NCBI GenBank assembly: GCA_037367405.1
Contig: JAZKJV010002621.1
Coordinates: forward strand, 682,001 to 746,000
Direction: 5' to 3'
Origin: Ottelia alismoides
Lineage: Eukaryota; Streptophyta; Magnoliopsida; Alismatales; Hydrocharitaceae
Length of the DNA: 64,000 bases
A program made the position numbers and the translations under genes. The notes beneath the pieces were generated by a model that was not told where the DNA came from, made no database searches, and saw only the letters and a list, made by a program, of their open reading frames with translations. Of this stretch, positions 1-11,244 are shown in pieces; within the stretch, counting starts at the first letter, position 1, and every line of letters begins with the position of its first letter.

Positions 1-148
1 GCCACTATTTGATTTTCATTGTTTTATCTGCTTGATTGGTGGTCTGTTCTTTCTTTTTCTTGTTGAGCCGAGTTTTGAGTGACTGAGGTCACAATTACCT
101 TCGCTAGATTTTATTCACCTTAGTCCATTCGTAAAATTCAGCTCATCA
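1..148 (+). repeat. Element A 5' LTR, terminal 148 bp of U5
   Basis: The segment ends in ...CTCATCA directly before the primer-binding site and matches the end of the LTR at 36318-36465. The U5 hairpin GGTCG-CAA-CGACC of the 3' copy is decayed here (87-99) by CpG-type transitions. Confidence 0.93.
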
Positions 149-890
149 GAATGGCGCCGTTGCCGAGGAGCACGGCTAAGTAGTCGTATTTTTCTTGGTT
201 TTTATTTGCCTTTGATTTTCACGGCTTTCCGCGACTTTTTCTTCGTTCGCGGCTTTCCACGGCTTTTTGTCTTTCTTTTATTTTATTTTATTTTATTTTC
301 TTTTATTTTGTTTCTTTTGATTTTGGTTGTTTTTTTGTGTTTATTTTTATTGCCATTTTTGCATATATACCCTGTTTTCCTTTATTGGCTTTATTTGCTT
401 GGTTTGACACTTTGTTGATTTCTTGCGAGGGCTCGAGGACCGAGGCAGCTCCTTTCAAGGAGTTGACGCAACCACGGCAATCGGAGGCAGCTCCCTTCTA
501 CACGGAGCCGCAGGAGAGCGCAAGAAGGCAGCAGAGTGTGGGCGTATATAGACTAGCTTAGTTATATTTTCAACCTATTTGAACTATTATTGTAATAAAA
601 CAGGGACAGGACACTCAGACTCAGACTTAGACTTTCGGGGTCTGTTTCACCGAGCATCGATGTGCTCGGGGGACCCCTCGGTTTTTTCGCGGTTTTCTCG
701 CGGCTTTCTACCATTTATTTCCTGCCTTTTTGATTCTCGTGGATTTCAGCCTCTAGCCTTAGGATTTTTGCTTGACTTGACGTAATTAGTAGGGTCCCAA
801 CACCTTAATAACTTTTCCTGTACTTATAGACCGATTAATTGGACCAAGAATAAAAGATTAATAAAAAGACTGTTTGGTCACCTGAGGGGT
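149..890 (+). other. Element A untranslated leader, first part
   Basis: No credible coding region is present. The T-rich stretch 186-420 is low complexity. A strong stem-loop occupies 650-669 (CCGAGC arm, loop ATCGATGT, GCTCGG arm) followed by a G-run; it corresponds to leader hairpins in elements B, C and D. The leader is broken at 891 by solo LTR 1 and resumes at 4359 and again at 18520. Confidence 0.75.
152..169 (+). other. Element A primer-binding site (tRNA-Asp)
   Basis: TGGCGCCGTTGCCGAGGA lies three bases after the LTR end. It is complementary to the 3' end of plant tRNA-Asp with one mismatch. tRNA-Asp priming is typical of Athila elements. Confidence 0.9.
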
Positions 891-2628
891 TGATGACACA
901 AAAACCCGAGCGACTAAGGCAATCAGGTGTATCTAAATCGGTCGTCGCGACCTCAATCGCTCAGATGTGTCGATCAAGAAAAAATGAACCACTAATGAAA
1001 ATAAAATCGATCAAAACACGAATAGCGGTCCTGCTATAGGATTAACCTGGTATAGCACCCAGGGTCGAACTCAAGGAGCACGGGTTGGCCGAGAGGCCTA
1101 CGAAGTAGTAAAAATAAAGAAAATAAAAGAACAAAATATTTTTAGTGGTTTTTGAATATTTTTATATTTTTTTGGATTTTTAAGTAATTAAGGAAATAAA
1201 GAAAAACAAACAAAAGCACACTTCAACAAATTATTTAAAGCACTAACATTCAACCAAAAATTCAAACAAAAATATTTTTATGTGTTTTAGATTTTTTAGT
1301 GTTTTTGGTGAATTTTTGAGAATTTTCTGATGTTTATTTTATTTTCTAAAAATCAAACAATGCCTAAAATAAAGGGTGCTGTCCAGCCGAGCCAAAAAGC
1401 CCTAAATAAAATATCTAAGGGCCTTAAAATGGCCTGGAGGTAATTTTCCTGTAAAGATGATAAAACAAGGAAAATTTAGGTACCAATTTTATTATTTTTG
1501 GATTATTTTATTTACTAAAAGTTTTATAGGTTTTTATGTGTTTTTCAATTTTTAGGTGTTTTAGATAATGCAAAATAGCCAAAATTGGCTAGAAAATCAA
1601 ACTAAGCAAAATAGATAGTAGCTAATTTTTATAGAATTTTTAAGTGAGTTTTTATATTTTTTGTGATTTTTCAAAATAGATAGTGACAAAAATAAAGGTT
1701 TTTGATTTTTTAAAAATACCAAACTAAATCAAAAATTTCCTCAAAAATCCATAAAAATCCTACACCATGGCAAGAGCCATGTGTCAAATTTTCGTTGGAT
1801 TTGGAGGTGTTTTGATATTTTATTCAAAAATAAAGATATGGCACTGTGCACAGGGATCAAAGTGCAAATACCCAAAGTTCTGGGGGGTCTGGTGCAAAAT
1901 ACCCAGCAAAACACGCGCCACGCACGTGCCTGAGACACTCAGGGACCCAAATGTAAGAAAAATATATCGCACATGCTCAATTAAACCACGCACATGGGTA
2001 TAAATGCAAATAAGAGAAACTTTTCATTCATTTAATAACATCCAGAACTACAGGGGTATCTACTGCAAATAACCCAAAATGTCACGTGTCGATGCACGTG
2101 TCCACAACTGGCAGGGATATAAATGCAAATAACATAAAGCTCAAGGTCCACTATGCAAATAAACCTAAAACTAAACAACTGACTTTAATATTTACAGGAC
2201 TAAAACGAAATAAAATAAAGACAGGGGCCTAAGGGTAAATTACCCTTTATTAAGCGGATGGGCTGGATGCGCGCCACGTGGAGATCGGACGACGGCTGGC
2301 AGTGGGCGCTCCAGATGTCGCCTCCTCAGATCGAACGGTGCTGGTGGCTCCAAAGATGGACGGCCAGGATCAATACTGGAGCGAGGGGGGTCGATCAACG
2401 GCGATGAAGGGTCCTCGAAGAACAAGTCCCCGGCGAGACTCGCCGGGCTCGTGCGTGCGCTAGGCTCCTCCTGGGGGCCTTCTAAAGGTCGAAGAAGAAT
2501 CGCGGAAGGCTCCCGCGTCTGCCGGTGGGCTCCGATGATCGAGCCGAGCTCCGATGAGCTCGGATGAGGTCGGCGGAGCTGGACCTCCTGGCCTGAATGA
2601 CCAAGCCCTCAGATGGGCTCGGTATCAC

Positions 2629-2939
2629 CTGCAAAACAGCTCAGGAGACTCGCGGGTCGAGGGCAAACTGCCTCGACCCGGTTAGGCGAAGTGGGGGTGG
2701 CTGGTGCGTCGGGACGGTGAGCTCCGGCGAAGGTGGTGGACGGAGGAGCTCGGTTCCCAGCTCCTGTGCGAGCTGGGTTGAGTGAATGGGTGGAGAAGGT
2801 GCGTCGGACGAAGGCGAACGTGATGGTCGATTCCGATGATCGAGATGGGTGGCGGGATGGTCGGAATCAAAGAAATACGACGGCGGCGCGAATTGGGCGA
2901 AAATAGAAATTGAAGGAAACGGTGGAGCTACAGGGGTAC
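2629..2939 (-). other. Solo LTR 1: predicted leader intron (311 nt)
   Basis: In sense orientation the donor reads CAG|GTACCC (GT at 2939-2938) and the acceptor TTTTGCAG (AG at 2630-2629). The hairpin with arms GGGTCGAGG and CCTCGACCC (2654-2679) ends 23 nt before the acceptor. The same arrangement recurs in the other LTRs. Confidence 0.6.
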
Positions 2940-3401
2940 CTGGGTGAATGGAGAGACTGGGGAAGAGCTGCTGGAGCTCCTGGTCGTTGCCTTGAGGATC
3001 GTCTCGGTCCGAGGCTCGAAGCTCACGCGGGTGGCAGAGCTGCGGCGGCTACGTCGCCGGATCGATGGAATACTCCTCCTCTCCTCGCTGCAACAGGCTC
3101 AGGCGCGAGCTGTCACCTCGCACACTCTCTAGAGCTCACAGGAGAAGAAGGCGAATGGCCAAAGATGATCAAATGAGGTGGCGGAGCTCGCTTAAGTATG
3201 CTGGAGGGGTCCGAGAAAGATGGCTCGGGTAGGTCGTGGTGGCGTGCGGATCCCAAGGTGGATGCCCGGCGAGGATGTCGGATATGTCAAGATCAAAACG
3301 GACCCGGGGTTTAGGTGGGATTCAATCGGGTTTAGGCGCTAGAAATTAGGGAAGTCGGGTCGGGCGCTTAAGTCCGCAGAAGGTGGTCCTGGTGGGGGGT
3401 A

Positions 3402-3453
3402 GTTGACCGGGCGGTCAACATCCCCAGGACCCAATGGAATTCGGCCACGTGGC
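3402..3453 (-). promoter_or_regulatory. Solo LTR 1: inverted W-box pair and G-box palindrome
   Basis: GTTGACC and GGTCAAC face each other across four bases (3402-3419). GCCACGTGGC (3444-3453) is a 10-bp palindrome around a CACGTG G-box. WRKY factors are known to bind TTGAC(C/T) and bZIP/bHLH factors bind CACGTG; a regulatory role here is inferred. Confidence 0.6.
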
Positions 3454-4358
3454 TGGATCTTGAAATGCAAATTAAGGGTAGCTAGGGGCCGAATTTGCAA
3501 AAACTCAAAACACAAAATATTTTTATTTTATTTTTTTCTATTTTTTAGTGATTTTTAATTAATTTTTGGAAATAAAAATAAGCTATAACATAGTATGTAC
3601 TATATAGGTATATGTACACTATTAGGGTTTTTGATTTTTTTTGATTTTTAATTATTATTTTTATGCAATTTTACTCCTATTTTATATTTTATTTATTTAT
3701 AGTATAAAACAAGGAATAAAAAGGTATTTTTATTTCATTTTGATTATTTATGTACATAGGTAAAAGAAATATATATACATCTATATACGTAGTATTTGTA
3801 CAATGTGTTTTTGTATTTTTAATTTTTGCTATTTTTATTTTGTTTTTTTTCATTGTTTTTATTTTATTTATTTACACTATATAATAGAGACTATTTACAA
3901 AAAGTTTGGAAAATAATTTTATTTATTTACAAGGTTAAATAAATTCATATATGTGGTTTATGTACATGATGAAAGGTGTATTTTTGATCTTTTTGATTTT
4001 TAACTTTTTCTTTTGATTTTATATTTATAAATATATACAAGTATCTACAAGCATATTTTTGGTGAGGAAAATATTTGCATAATATTTACATAAATATTTA
4101 CACATGAGCCCCTATCTCCCTCTACTTTGGCTTTTATGCGGTCAGGCCCATGCTGAGCCCTCCCTTGGGTTAGGTTGCTCTCCCTCTTTTTCTTTTTAAT
4201 CTTTATTCTTTTATTTTTGCACAAAAACATGCTAATTATAGGTTTTTACACAATGCATGCTTTTGGTAATTATTTGTATTTACATATATCTACATGCATT
4301 TGCAAAGGTTTTTGTAGCTAAAATATAAGAATAAAGAGTGATGAATGGGTATTCATCA

Positions 4359-4788
4359 GGGGTCACGCGCCGCTAGAGGTCGTATACAGCGCTGGCAGGA
4401 CCCATTGTGGCGGACACCGATCGGCAATCGAGACCGGACTCCGACCCCTCTTGATTGATCACTTAGCCACTATTCTGTCGAGTAGAACTGCTTGCTTAGG
4501 GCTCGGATTTTCACCTACATCATTTACGTAGTTTTATTTCTGTCTTTCAATTCTACATGGATCATTCTTGCATGTAGACTGCTGGAGTTAGGTACGCATT
4601 TCTTACTCTGCATGCATCATCGATTTCACGCACATCAGCTTTTTCGACTTCTCCCCCCGTTTTTGGACTTAACTAACCAGGAGAACCAAAAAATTCGTTA
4701 GGCGTTTGTTTTTATTTGAAAAATACCTAAAAAATTCAAATCATAAAATTTGGGTCTGCTAACTTTATTTGACCCTAAAAGACACCAC
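4359..4788 (+). other. Element A leader, middle part
   Basis: This is A sequence between the target duplication of solo LTR 1 (GGGGT, 4359-4363) and that of element B (ACCAC, 4784-4788). No coding signal is seen. Confidence 0.75.
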
Positions 4789-7700
4789 TGATAAACACAG
4801 AATTGAGAGCGGTCGTATTGACTCACAAGGCGAGTCAACAGGGTGTCGTGACCACTACAGAATCCTGTATTTAATCAACAATTAACCCACACTATAAGTC
4901 AAACAATAAGAAATCAATGCGGAGTTAAAATTTATTTTTAACTCTACATAAATGGTGTATAGAGCAAGTATGCAGAGAGTTCGAACACAGGGAGCCAAAC
5001 AGGGTAGATCAAACAGGTGTGTGTGTGTGTGTGTGTGAGTGTTAAGTGTTGTCTACACTAATGCAAAGCAAATATTTTTTTGTGGGTTTTTAATTTTAAT
5101 TGTTTTTTAATTTTTATTTTTATATTTTGATTTTTTATTTTTTGATTTTTATATTTTATATTTTATATTTTTTTCTTTTTCAATATTGGAATTTATAAGC
5201 TATGTAATAAAATAGGGGATAAAATATTCATAAAAATAAGTAAAAATAGTCAAAAATTCAGAAATAAAATCTTTTTGGTATTTTTATGCTTTTTTACTAT
5301 TTTTGTGATTTTTGGAAATTTTTCAAAATGTTTTTGGTATTTTTAAAAACGAAATAAAGAAAACAATGAATGAACAATCTGGCCGAGACTAAAATGGAAA
5401 GGAAAAATATCAGATGATCTCAAAATTTTCCCAAATCAGATTTAAACAAAAAGAATAAAATAAGGAAGAAACAGGAACTAAGTTTGTATTTTTTGGAGTT
5501 TTCTATGATTGAAGTTTTAAGTACTTTCTAATTTTAAGGTTTTTCTTTTGAAATTTTAGTGATTTTTGGACTGACACTAAAATAGGTTAAAATAGATAGT
5601 AGGTAATTTTTTTTTGAATTTTTCAAGGTATTTTAATATTTTTTGGTATTTTCTAAGCTAGACAGTACTGAAATGGCAAGTTTTTTATTTTTAATAAATA
5701 TGAAAATGCAATAAAATCGAAAATTAAAAATATGGCGTGAAAGTGCAAGTGAACAGGAGCTTAACTTGAATTTTTGAGAATTTTTGGAATTAAAATGATG
5801 CCTTAAATAAATAAAACAAGCACACAAAAATAATTCAACCTGGCAGGGGCTTATGTGCAAATATTAAAACATCCAGGGGCATACATGCAATTTTCAACAA
5901 AATATAACACTAAATATTTAATTTTCTGGACCAATCACAAATTTACTAACCCACAGGGGTATTGGTGCAAAATGCCCACCAGGGCGCGTGACTTGCACGC
6001 GCATGGGAAGGACCTAACTGCAATTCCCAAAAACCCGGGGGTTTACATGCAAAATTCCCAAAACTTTAACACGTGATCTATAAATTATGGTACTGGAATG
6101 AAATAACCAAAGGGCTGAGGGCCTGGCTGCAAAATGCCCGCGCCTCACGTGAATAGGTCATGTGAGGCGACGTGGCAGAGGACTGAAACGTCAATACTTA
6201 AAGTCTGAGGGCCTATTTGTAAAAGTTACAAAACATTTTAAACTATCACTTAAAGTTTCAGGATTAAAATGAAATTACAAAAATGGAAGGGGTGATTCTG
6301 CAAAATACCCCTTTGAAACTGATCCGACGGTGGATGGCTTCTGGCGACACGCGGCTGCGATCCAACGGTCAGCTGGCGGGTGAAATCGAACGGCGTGCCC
6401 GAGCCACTTATCCATGTGTCAGCTTCTCCTTGCATGATGACGGTTCGCTTGTGGACGGCCGGGATTAGATGGATCTGGACGAATCCGACGGTGGAGGCTC
6501 TCGTCCATCCAACGCGGCTGCTAGCCTGGGCGATCGACCCTTGATCGGACGGCGGTGAGGCCAAGATGAAGAACAGGGAAGAACTCGCCGTGGAGTGAGT
6601 TTCCCCGACCTTGATCTCAGCCCTCCGGCCTTCGATGAAGCTCCAAAATGGCCGATGACATTCCTGGAGGGTTCCTGCGTCCACCGGCGGAGCCAAAATG
6701 GCTCGAGAGGCGCTGGCGCTCCGCGACGAGGGTCGGAAAGAACGGCGGACCAGGTACCTTGGGCTTGCCAAAATTGACCCTTCGCGGGGGTCTTTCAAGC
6801 TCCTGCAACTACTAAAAAGGTTAATGGAGGCGAGGGCAAAATGCCTCGACCTCCAGGGGTCTCTCACAGTGGGGCGAACGGTGATTTCGATGCTCGTCGG
6901 AGATTGCTCCGGCGAGGGTGCTCGAGTGATCGAATCGATGAGAGTTTGGACACGAGAAAGGGACCTAAATGATGCTAAGACTATGGAGAATGAAAAACGA
7001 GTGAAAGTGAAGTGGGAAGACACCTCAAAGGGAGTACCCAAGGTTGATGTACCTCAACGGGAAAGTCGCCGGAGGTAGGGTTGGAACACGCCCAGCTCGT
7101 AATGATCCTCCGCCTTGAAGAAGGAGATCTGGAGCTGTCACCTCCAAGATGCTCGAGCGAGTCCCAAGGGGGGAAGAACTGGATGAATCGTGGTTCAAAA
7201 TTCAAAAGGAAATCGGAGTTGGGTTATATGGGGTTGACGGTCAGTGGAGGAAGAACGAGGTGACAGCGGGTGTTGCGATGATCCGCGACCCAAGATGAAG
7301 CTTGGGCGTGAATCCTTGATGCAAGAGCTGCAAAAGTTGCGAAGGGTGTATCATGTTTTGGTGAAAGGGTTAACCTCGAAAAAAGGGTGAAGACGGGGGT
7401 CAAACTCTATTCTGACACAGCCAGAGTTGAAGGTCAGACTGTTGACATTGGTCAACAGTCTAGACCACCTGGTTGGTCCACGTGGACCAACCAGGAAAAA
7501 CCTTTAAAAATTAATTTGTAAAATCAATAAAAAATAATAAACGATATTATTTTAATTAGGTTATTAAATAAAAAATATTTATAAATTTATAAATTCTTTT
7601 ATTATGAATTTTAGTTATTTTTATGAGATTTATTTTTACAAGTTACTTTTTACACCCTATATAGGTATATTACCTATATATTTGATTATTTTATTTTTAT

Positions 7701-8639
7701 TTTGTGATTTTAATTTATTTATTTTTATTTATTATTTTATAAAATTATCAAATGCTTTTATACCCTTAATTATATTTTTGTTTTATTTTTTATTTGTTTT
7801 GTATGTTTAATAAAATATAAGTATAATGTATATAGGTATAAGTATAGGTCTGATACCTATGTATTGTATATATATATTTATTTTGTATTTTATTTGAGTT
7901 TTCATTCATGTTTTACTGTACATATTATAAATAATATTTACAAAATTATAAAAATATAAAAATATAAAAATAATGAATAAATAATAAATTGAATATTTTA
8001 ATCAGTACAATTGTACAAGTAGGGTCCAAAACTCAACTTTCAAACCGTAGCTCTGCCAAATGCGAAACCACCGCCATTAAATAGCTTATTTTATTCTATA
8101 TACAATTAAAGGTGAGTTTGCTGCATTTGGAGTTTTCAGTTGTGAGATACGGGTCTGGGAATTTGGGGATCTTGAATTGTATTCAGACCATAACTTTTTA
8201 TCTGTGTATTATTTTTCAGTGAAATCAATTTTGTATTTTTCTATATAAAATTATATACAACTTTCATGTAGAAAGTTTCTTTATTTGATGTATAAAAAGT
8301 GGAACCAAAAATAGGTCCCAAAATGAATAAAGAATGAATATAAAGAATATGTATTTTTGTTGTATTTTGGCCCTTATCTCCCCCTACTTTATTCCTTGTC
8401 AACCTAGTCATCGAGATGCCTAGGTCTCGGGGTTTCGGGTCATAAAATATTTACAATATTTTATTCTTTTTATTTTCTTTTATTTATTCTATAATTTTGG
8501 CTTTAATTACAGTCTTTTATAGACTAATTAGATGCACATGCATGCATGCTAATATGATGGAATTAAGGGTATTTACAGGCGTTTGCTAGGGTTTTTGAGG
8601 CCAAAATGATAAGAAAGATGATGAAATGTGGATTCATCA
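4789..8639 (-). repeat. Element B 3' LTR
   Basis: 3851 bp, starting TGATAAACAC and ending GATTCATCA on the + strand, next to the PPT. It contains a (GT)n run (near 5020-5038), a hairpin counterpart with GGAGG and CCTCC outer arms (6826-6854), a TATA-like TATAAC (complement of 7223-7228), an inverted W-box palindrome (7437-7460) and a 28-bp G-box palindrome (7468-7495). The 263-codon open frame at 6250-7041 is broken in the sister LTR and is not annotated as a gene. Confidence 0.93.
7437..7495 (-). promoter_or_regulatory. Element B 3' LTR: two adjacent perfect palindromes (W-box pair, G-box)
   Basis: 7437-7460 is a palindrome-like pair GACTGTTGAC...GTCAACAGTC holding two opposed TTGAC cores. 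7468-7495 is a 28-bp perfect palindrome (half-site CCTGGTTGGTCCAC) centred on CACGTG. Both recur in the 5' LTR, the second as 26 bp. TATA-like sequence lies about 210 bp downstream in sense direction. Confidence 0.7.
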
Positions 8640-8650
8640 TCCCCCTATAC
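8640..8650 (-). other. Element B polypurine tract
   Basis: In sense it reads GTATAGGGGGA immediately before the 3' LTR. It is the expected plus-strand primer and shares its core with the hairpin modules upstream. Confidence 0.85.
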
Positions 8651-10590
8651 TTTACCTTTGCTAGTCCCTAGCAAACACTTATGCAATAAGTGCAAGAAGA
8701 AAAAGAAAGAAAAGAAAAAGAAGAACTTGGATTTAGTTTAATTATCAAACTTGTCTTCACAAAATCAAAGTTTGGAGCTTAAGTCGGACCTTTGGAATTT
8801 TAGTCCGGGCGGATTTTAATGAGACCTGAATTTGAAATCCAACAGTCCTTGAGAATCCCAAAACTCTGTTCAAGTCCCCTCAATTGCCAGGTCAGAAATA
8901 TCTCAATTCATACGCAAACTCTCACGACTATGAATCTGACTCGTACAGTGTAAGTGATAGTGGCTCTCCCCAACTAGAATGGCAAAGAAACTGACTTCTC
9001 CAATACGACAACCCAATGATTCCCCAATCCAATAACTCCATCCTCGAAGAGCGGGGTATTCCCTTCTAAGTTCAAGTGGCAACCAGCTCAGAGGAGGAGG
9101 TGAAGAGAAGAATGGACGGTAGCCAGTGTAGCTACCTATCCTGGGATGCAAGACCAGTGTAGTCAAGTCATCCTGCTGCAGACTCACATATTTGACTTTG
9201 GAACTCAAGCTTGCTTATTGGCTTTACAACATTTGTACATACTTTGCAGGCTTTTTATTTTTTGTACATGCCTGAACACACATTTTTTTCCGAAATACTA
9301 TTCACAGCATCATTTACATAAAGATTTTTCCTCTTGAGCCAGTAGACTATCCCTCTTTTGAAGCTTTATCGCAACCCACAGCCTCCTGTCTTTAGACTTC
9401 CTTATCACTGGACGGGTTGGGGTGCACTTCCCTCCCTAGAGGAGGACAAGTGTTTCCATTCGTGTGCGTCTCATACCGGCAATTCCAATCCCCTCACCAC
9501 TCCAACTGAGTTGAGCCATGTGAAAGGTGCATGTGTCCAAGTTAGGCCATTATCAACAAGAGTCGTGCGTGTGCTCCGAAATACTCTACTTAGGCAGTCA
9601 AGAATCCATTGAACCAAGTCCCGTGATCCTCAAAGAATTAAGTCAACTAGACCTGAAGTACCTCAAACCCAATTCCTATAAGGTTCCTGTTATTAGGTGG
9701 ATTTTAAGGTCCAATTAAGCTCCAATCTCCGGATTTTACTTAGACTTGTTCAACTATCAAACTCAATCCGAAAAATGCTCATGCTATGCAATGCTATGCA
9801 GAAAATATTTTTGTGATGCAATTTTCAAGATTTTGAACTTTTTATGGATTTTTTTGAAATGATGATGATGCATATGCAGATGCATTTTTTTGTCTTTTTC
9901 AAAAAGATTTTTCAAATGTTTTTGGATTTTAATTTTGCAAATGTTTTTGGGATTTTTGAAAATAAAAAGATTTTGGCTTAAACTAGGAGAAAATATGTAC
10001 ACGGGAGTGCTTCTTATATTTACAAGAAGTGGATTTAGAATTTACAAGGGTAAGTGATCAATTTTATACAAATATAGTGGATTTTGGTGTGATGTATATA
10101 TTCCTCAAACTTATTTGACACAAGCTTTTCACACAATTTTTGAGAACTATAGTCCAAAATAATTTTTACAAACATTTTTGCAAACATGTACACATTTGAA
10201 AATCATTTTGCAAAGGTTTTCCAAACAGTATATATAGATTTTTCAAATATTTTTGCAACCATTTTTCAAACCATTTGCAAATCATTTTTCAAACATTTTA
10301 TTTCACACAAAGAAAAGAGATTTTACAAAACACACATTTTTACAAAGGTTGAAAACATGTAACAAAATATTTTCAAAATAATTTTCAATAAATGTTCACA
10401 CAGATTTTCAAACTATTTTTCAAACATTCTGCAAAAAACATTTTCACCTGATTTACAAAAAGAATTTGAGGAACTAAACATCTTTTTATTAAGGGTTTTA
10501 ATGAATTTTAAAGAATTATTAGCCATATTATTAGGAAAATACAAAAGTACGAGTTATGGCTAAAGTATATACGTAGTATATACGACCCCT
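8651..10590 (-). other. Element B 3' non-coding region
   Basis: About 1.9 kb between the hairpin array and the PPT has no convincing reading frame. Blocks such as the GACTAGCAAAG-like motif by the PPT and the stretch near 9050-9200 are recognisable in the matching parts of A, C and E. The part 9780-10480 is a degenerate A/T-rich run of CATTTTTCAAA-like repeats. Confidence 0.7.
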
Positions 10591-11207
10591 CTATACTTAG
10601 CTTGAGCTATGTCCTCATAGATCGGAGAGAAAAGAGAAGACATAACTCGCACTAAGTATAGACAAGTCTAAAGAATAAATGAATGAACCAATAAGAAGTT
10701 GATCGTCCCCCCTATACTTAGGATCAAATAATCCTAAGTATAGCAGACTGTACACAACGCAGGTTGGGTCAAGGGTGGGAATGAACAGATCGTACTCAGA
10801 TTGTCTCCCCCTATACCTAGGGTAAAATATCCCTAAGTATAGACAAGAAGTGGAGACAATGGAGAGGATCGAAAAGAATAGAAGAAACTCGGGGTGCACA
10901 CCCCCCTATACTTAGGACAAAGTACGTCCTAAGTATGGAAAACTGTCTACAAGGGCGGCACCTTTTTGATAGATAAAGAAAATAGAAGAGGAAAAGAAGA
11001 AAAGAAGAAAGGAGAGCAGAAGATGAGAGCAGAGATCGAAGGATGTACACATCACTCCCCCTATACTTTCGGTAAAAGAAGCCCTAAGTATAGGAAACAA
11101 CAGGAGTGATGACACGGAACGATCAGAGAACACTCGGCTCGTCCACCCCCCATACTTAGGACAAAGTACGTCCTAAGCAAGGCAAACACGAGAATGGGTG
11201 GACGAGC
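10591..11207 (-). repeat. Element B array of six PPT-like hairpin modules
   Basis: Inner hairpins lie at 10591-10661 (long, imperfect), 10712-10743, 10811-10842, 10906-10938, 11061-11093 and 11155-11177. Typical arms are CTATACTTAGGAT and its complement with a 6-8 nt loop. Private outer stems are perfect in three modules: ATTGTCTCC (10800-10808) with 10852-10860, CATCACTCC (11050-11058) with 11103-11111, and the 12-bp GCTCGTCCACCC (11137-11148) with 11196-11207. In sense, most 3' arms run into a G-tract as in the PPT. Confidence 0.85.
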
Positions 11208-11244
11208 AATACGGGAGATAGAACAGAGAGTCACGGGTGAGAAT

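Larger units (their letters stand above)
891..4358 (-). mobile_element. Solo LTR 1 (Athila family), reverse orientation, with target duplication
   Basis: On the + strand it begins TGATGACAC and ends ATTCATCA, the inverted ends seen in the other LTRs. The 5-bp target duplication GGGGT is perfect (886-890 and 4359-4363), so this is a true insertion later reduced by LTR-LTR recombination. In sense order it holds the terminal hairpin (4339-4358), AT-rich U3, inverted W-box pair (3402-3419), G-box palindrome (3444-3453), predicted intron (2629-2939) and U5 hairpins (940-1108). Short open frames inside are not conserved in other copies. Confidence 0.95.

Noticed and set aside
6250..7041. 263-codon open frame on the minus strand
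   Set aside because: It lies in element B's 3' LTR over the putative intron and is broken in the sister LTR (16140-16930); composition is LTR-like and no domain is recognisable.
7604..7810. Small hydrophobic protein
   Set aside because: The frame comes from A/T-rich low-complexity U3 DNA, as do similar frames at 206-418 and 49293-49655.
10591..11207. CRISPR array or MITE cluster
   Set aside because: Repeats are palindromic modules at a fixed place in four related elements, without spacers of uniform length and without target duplications around each module.
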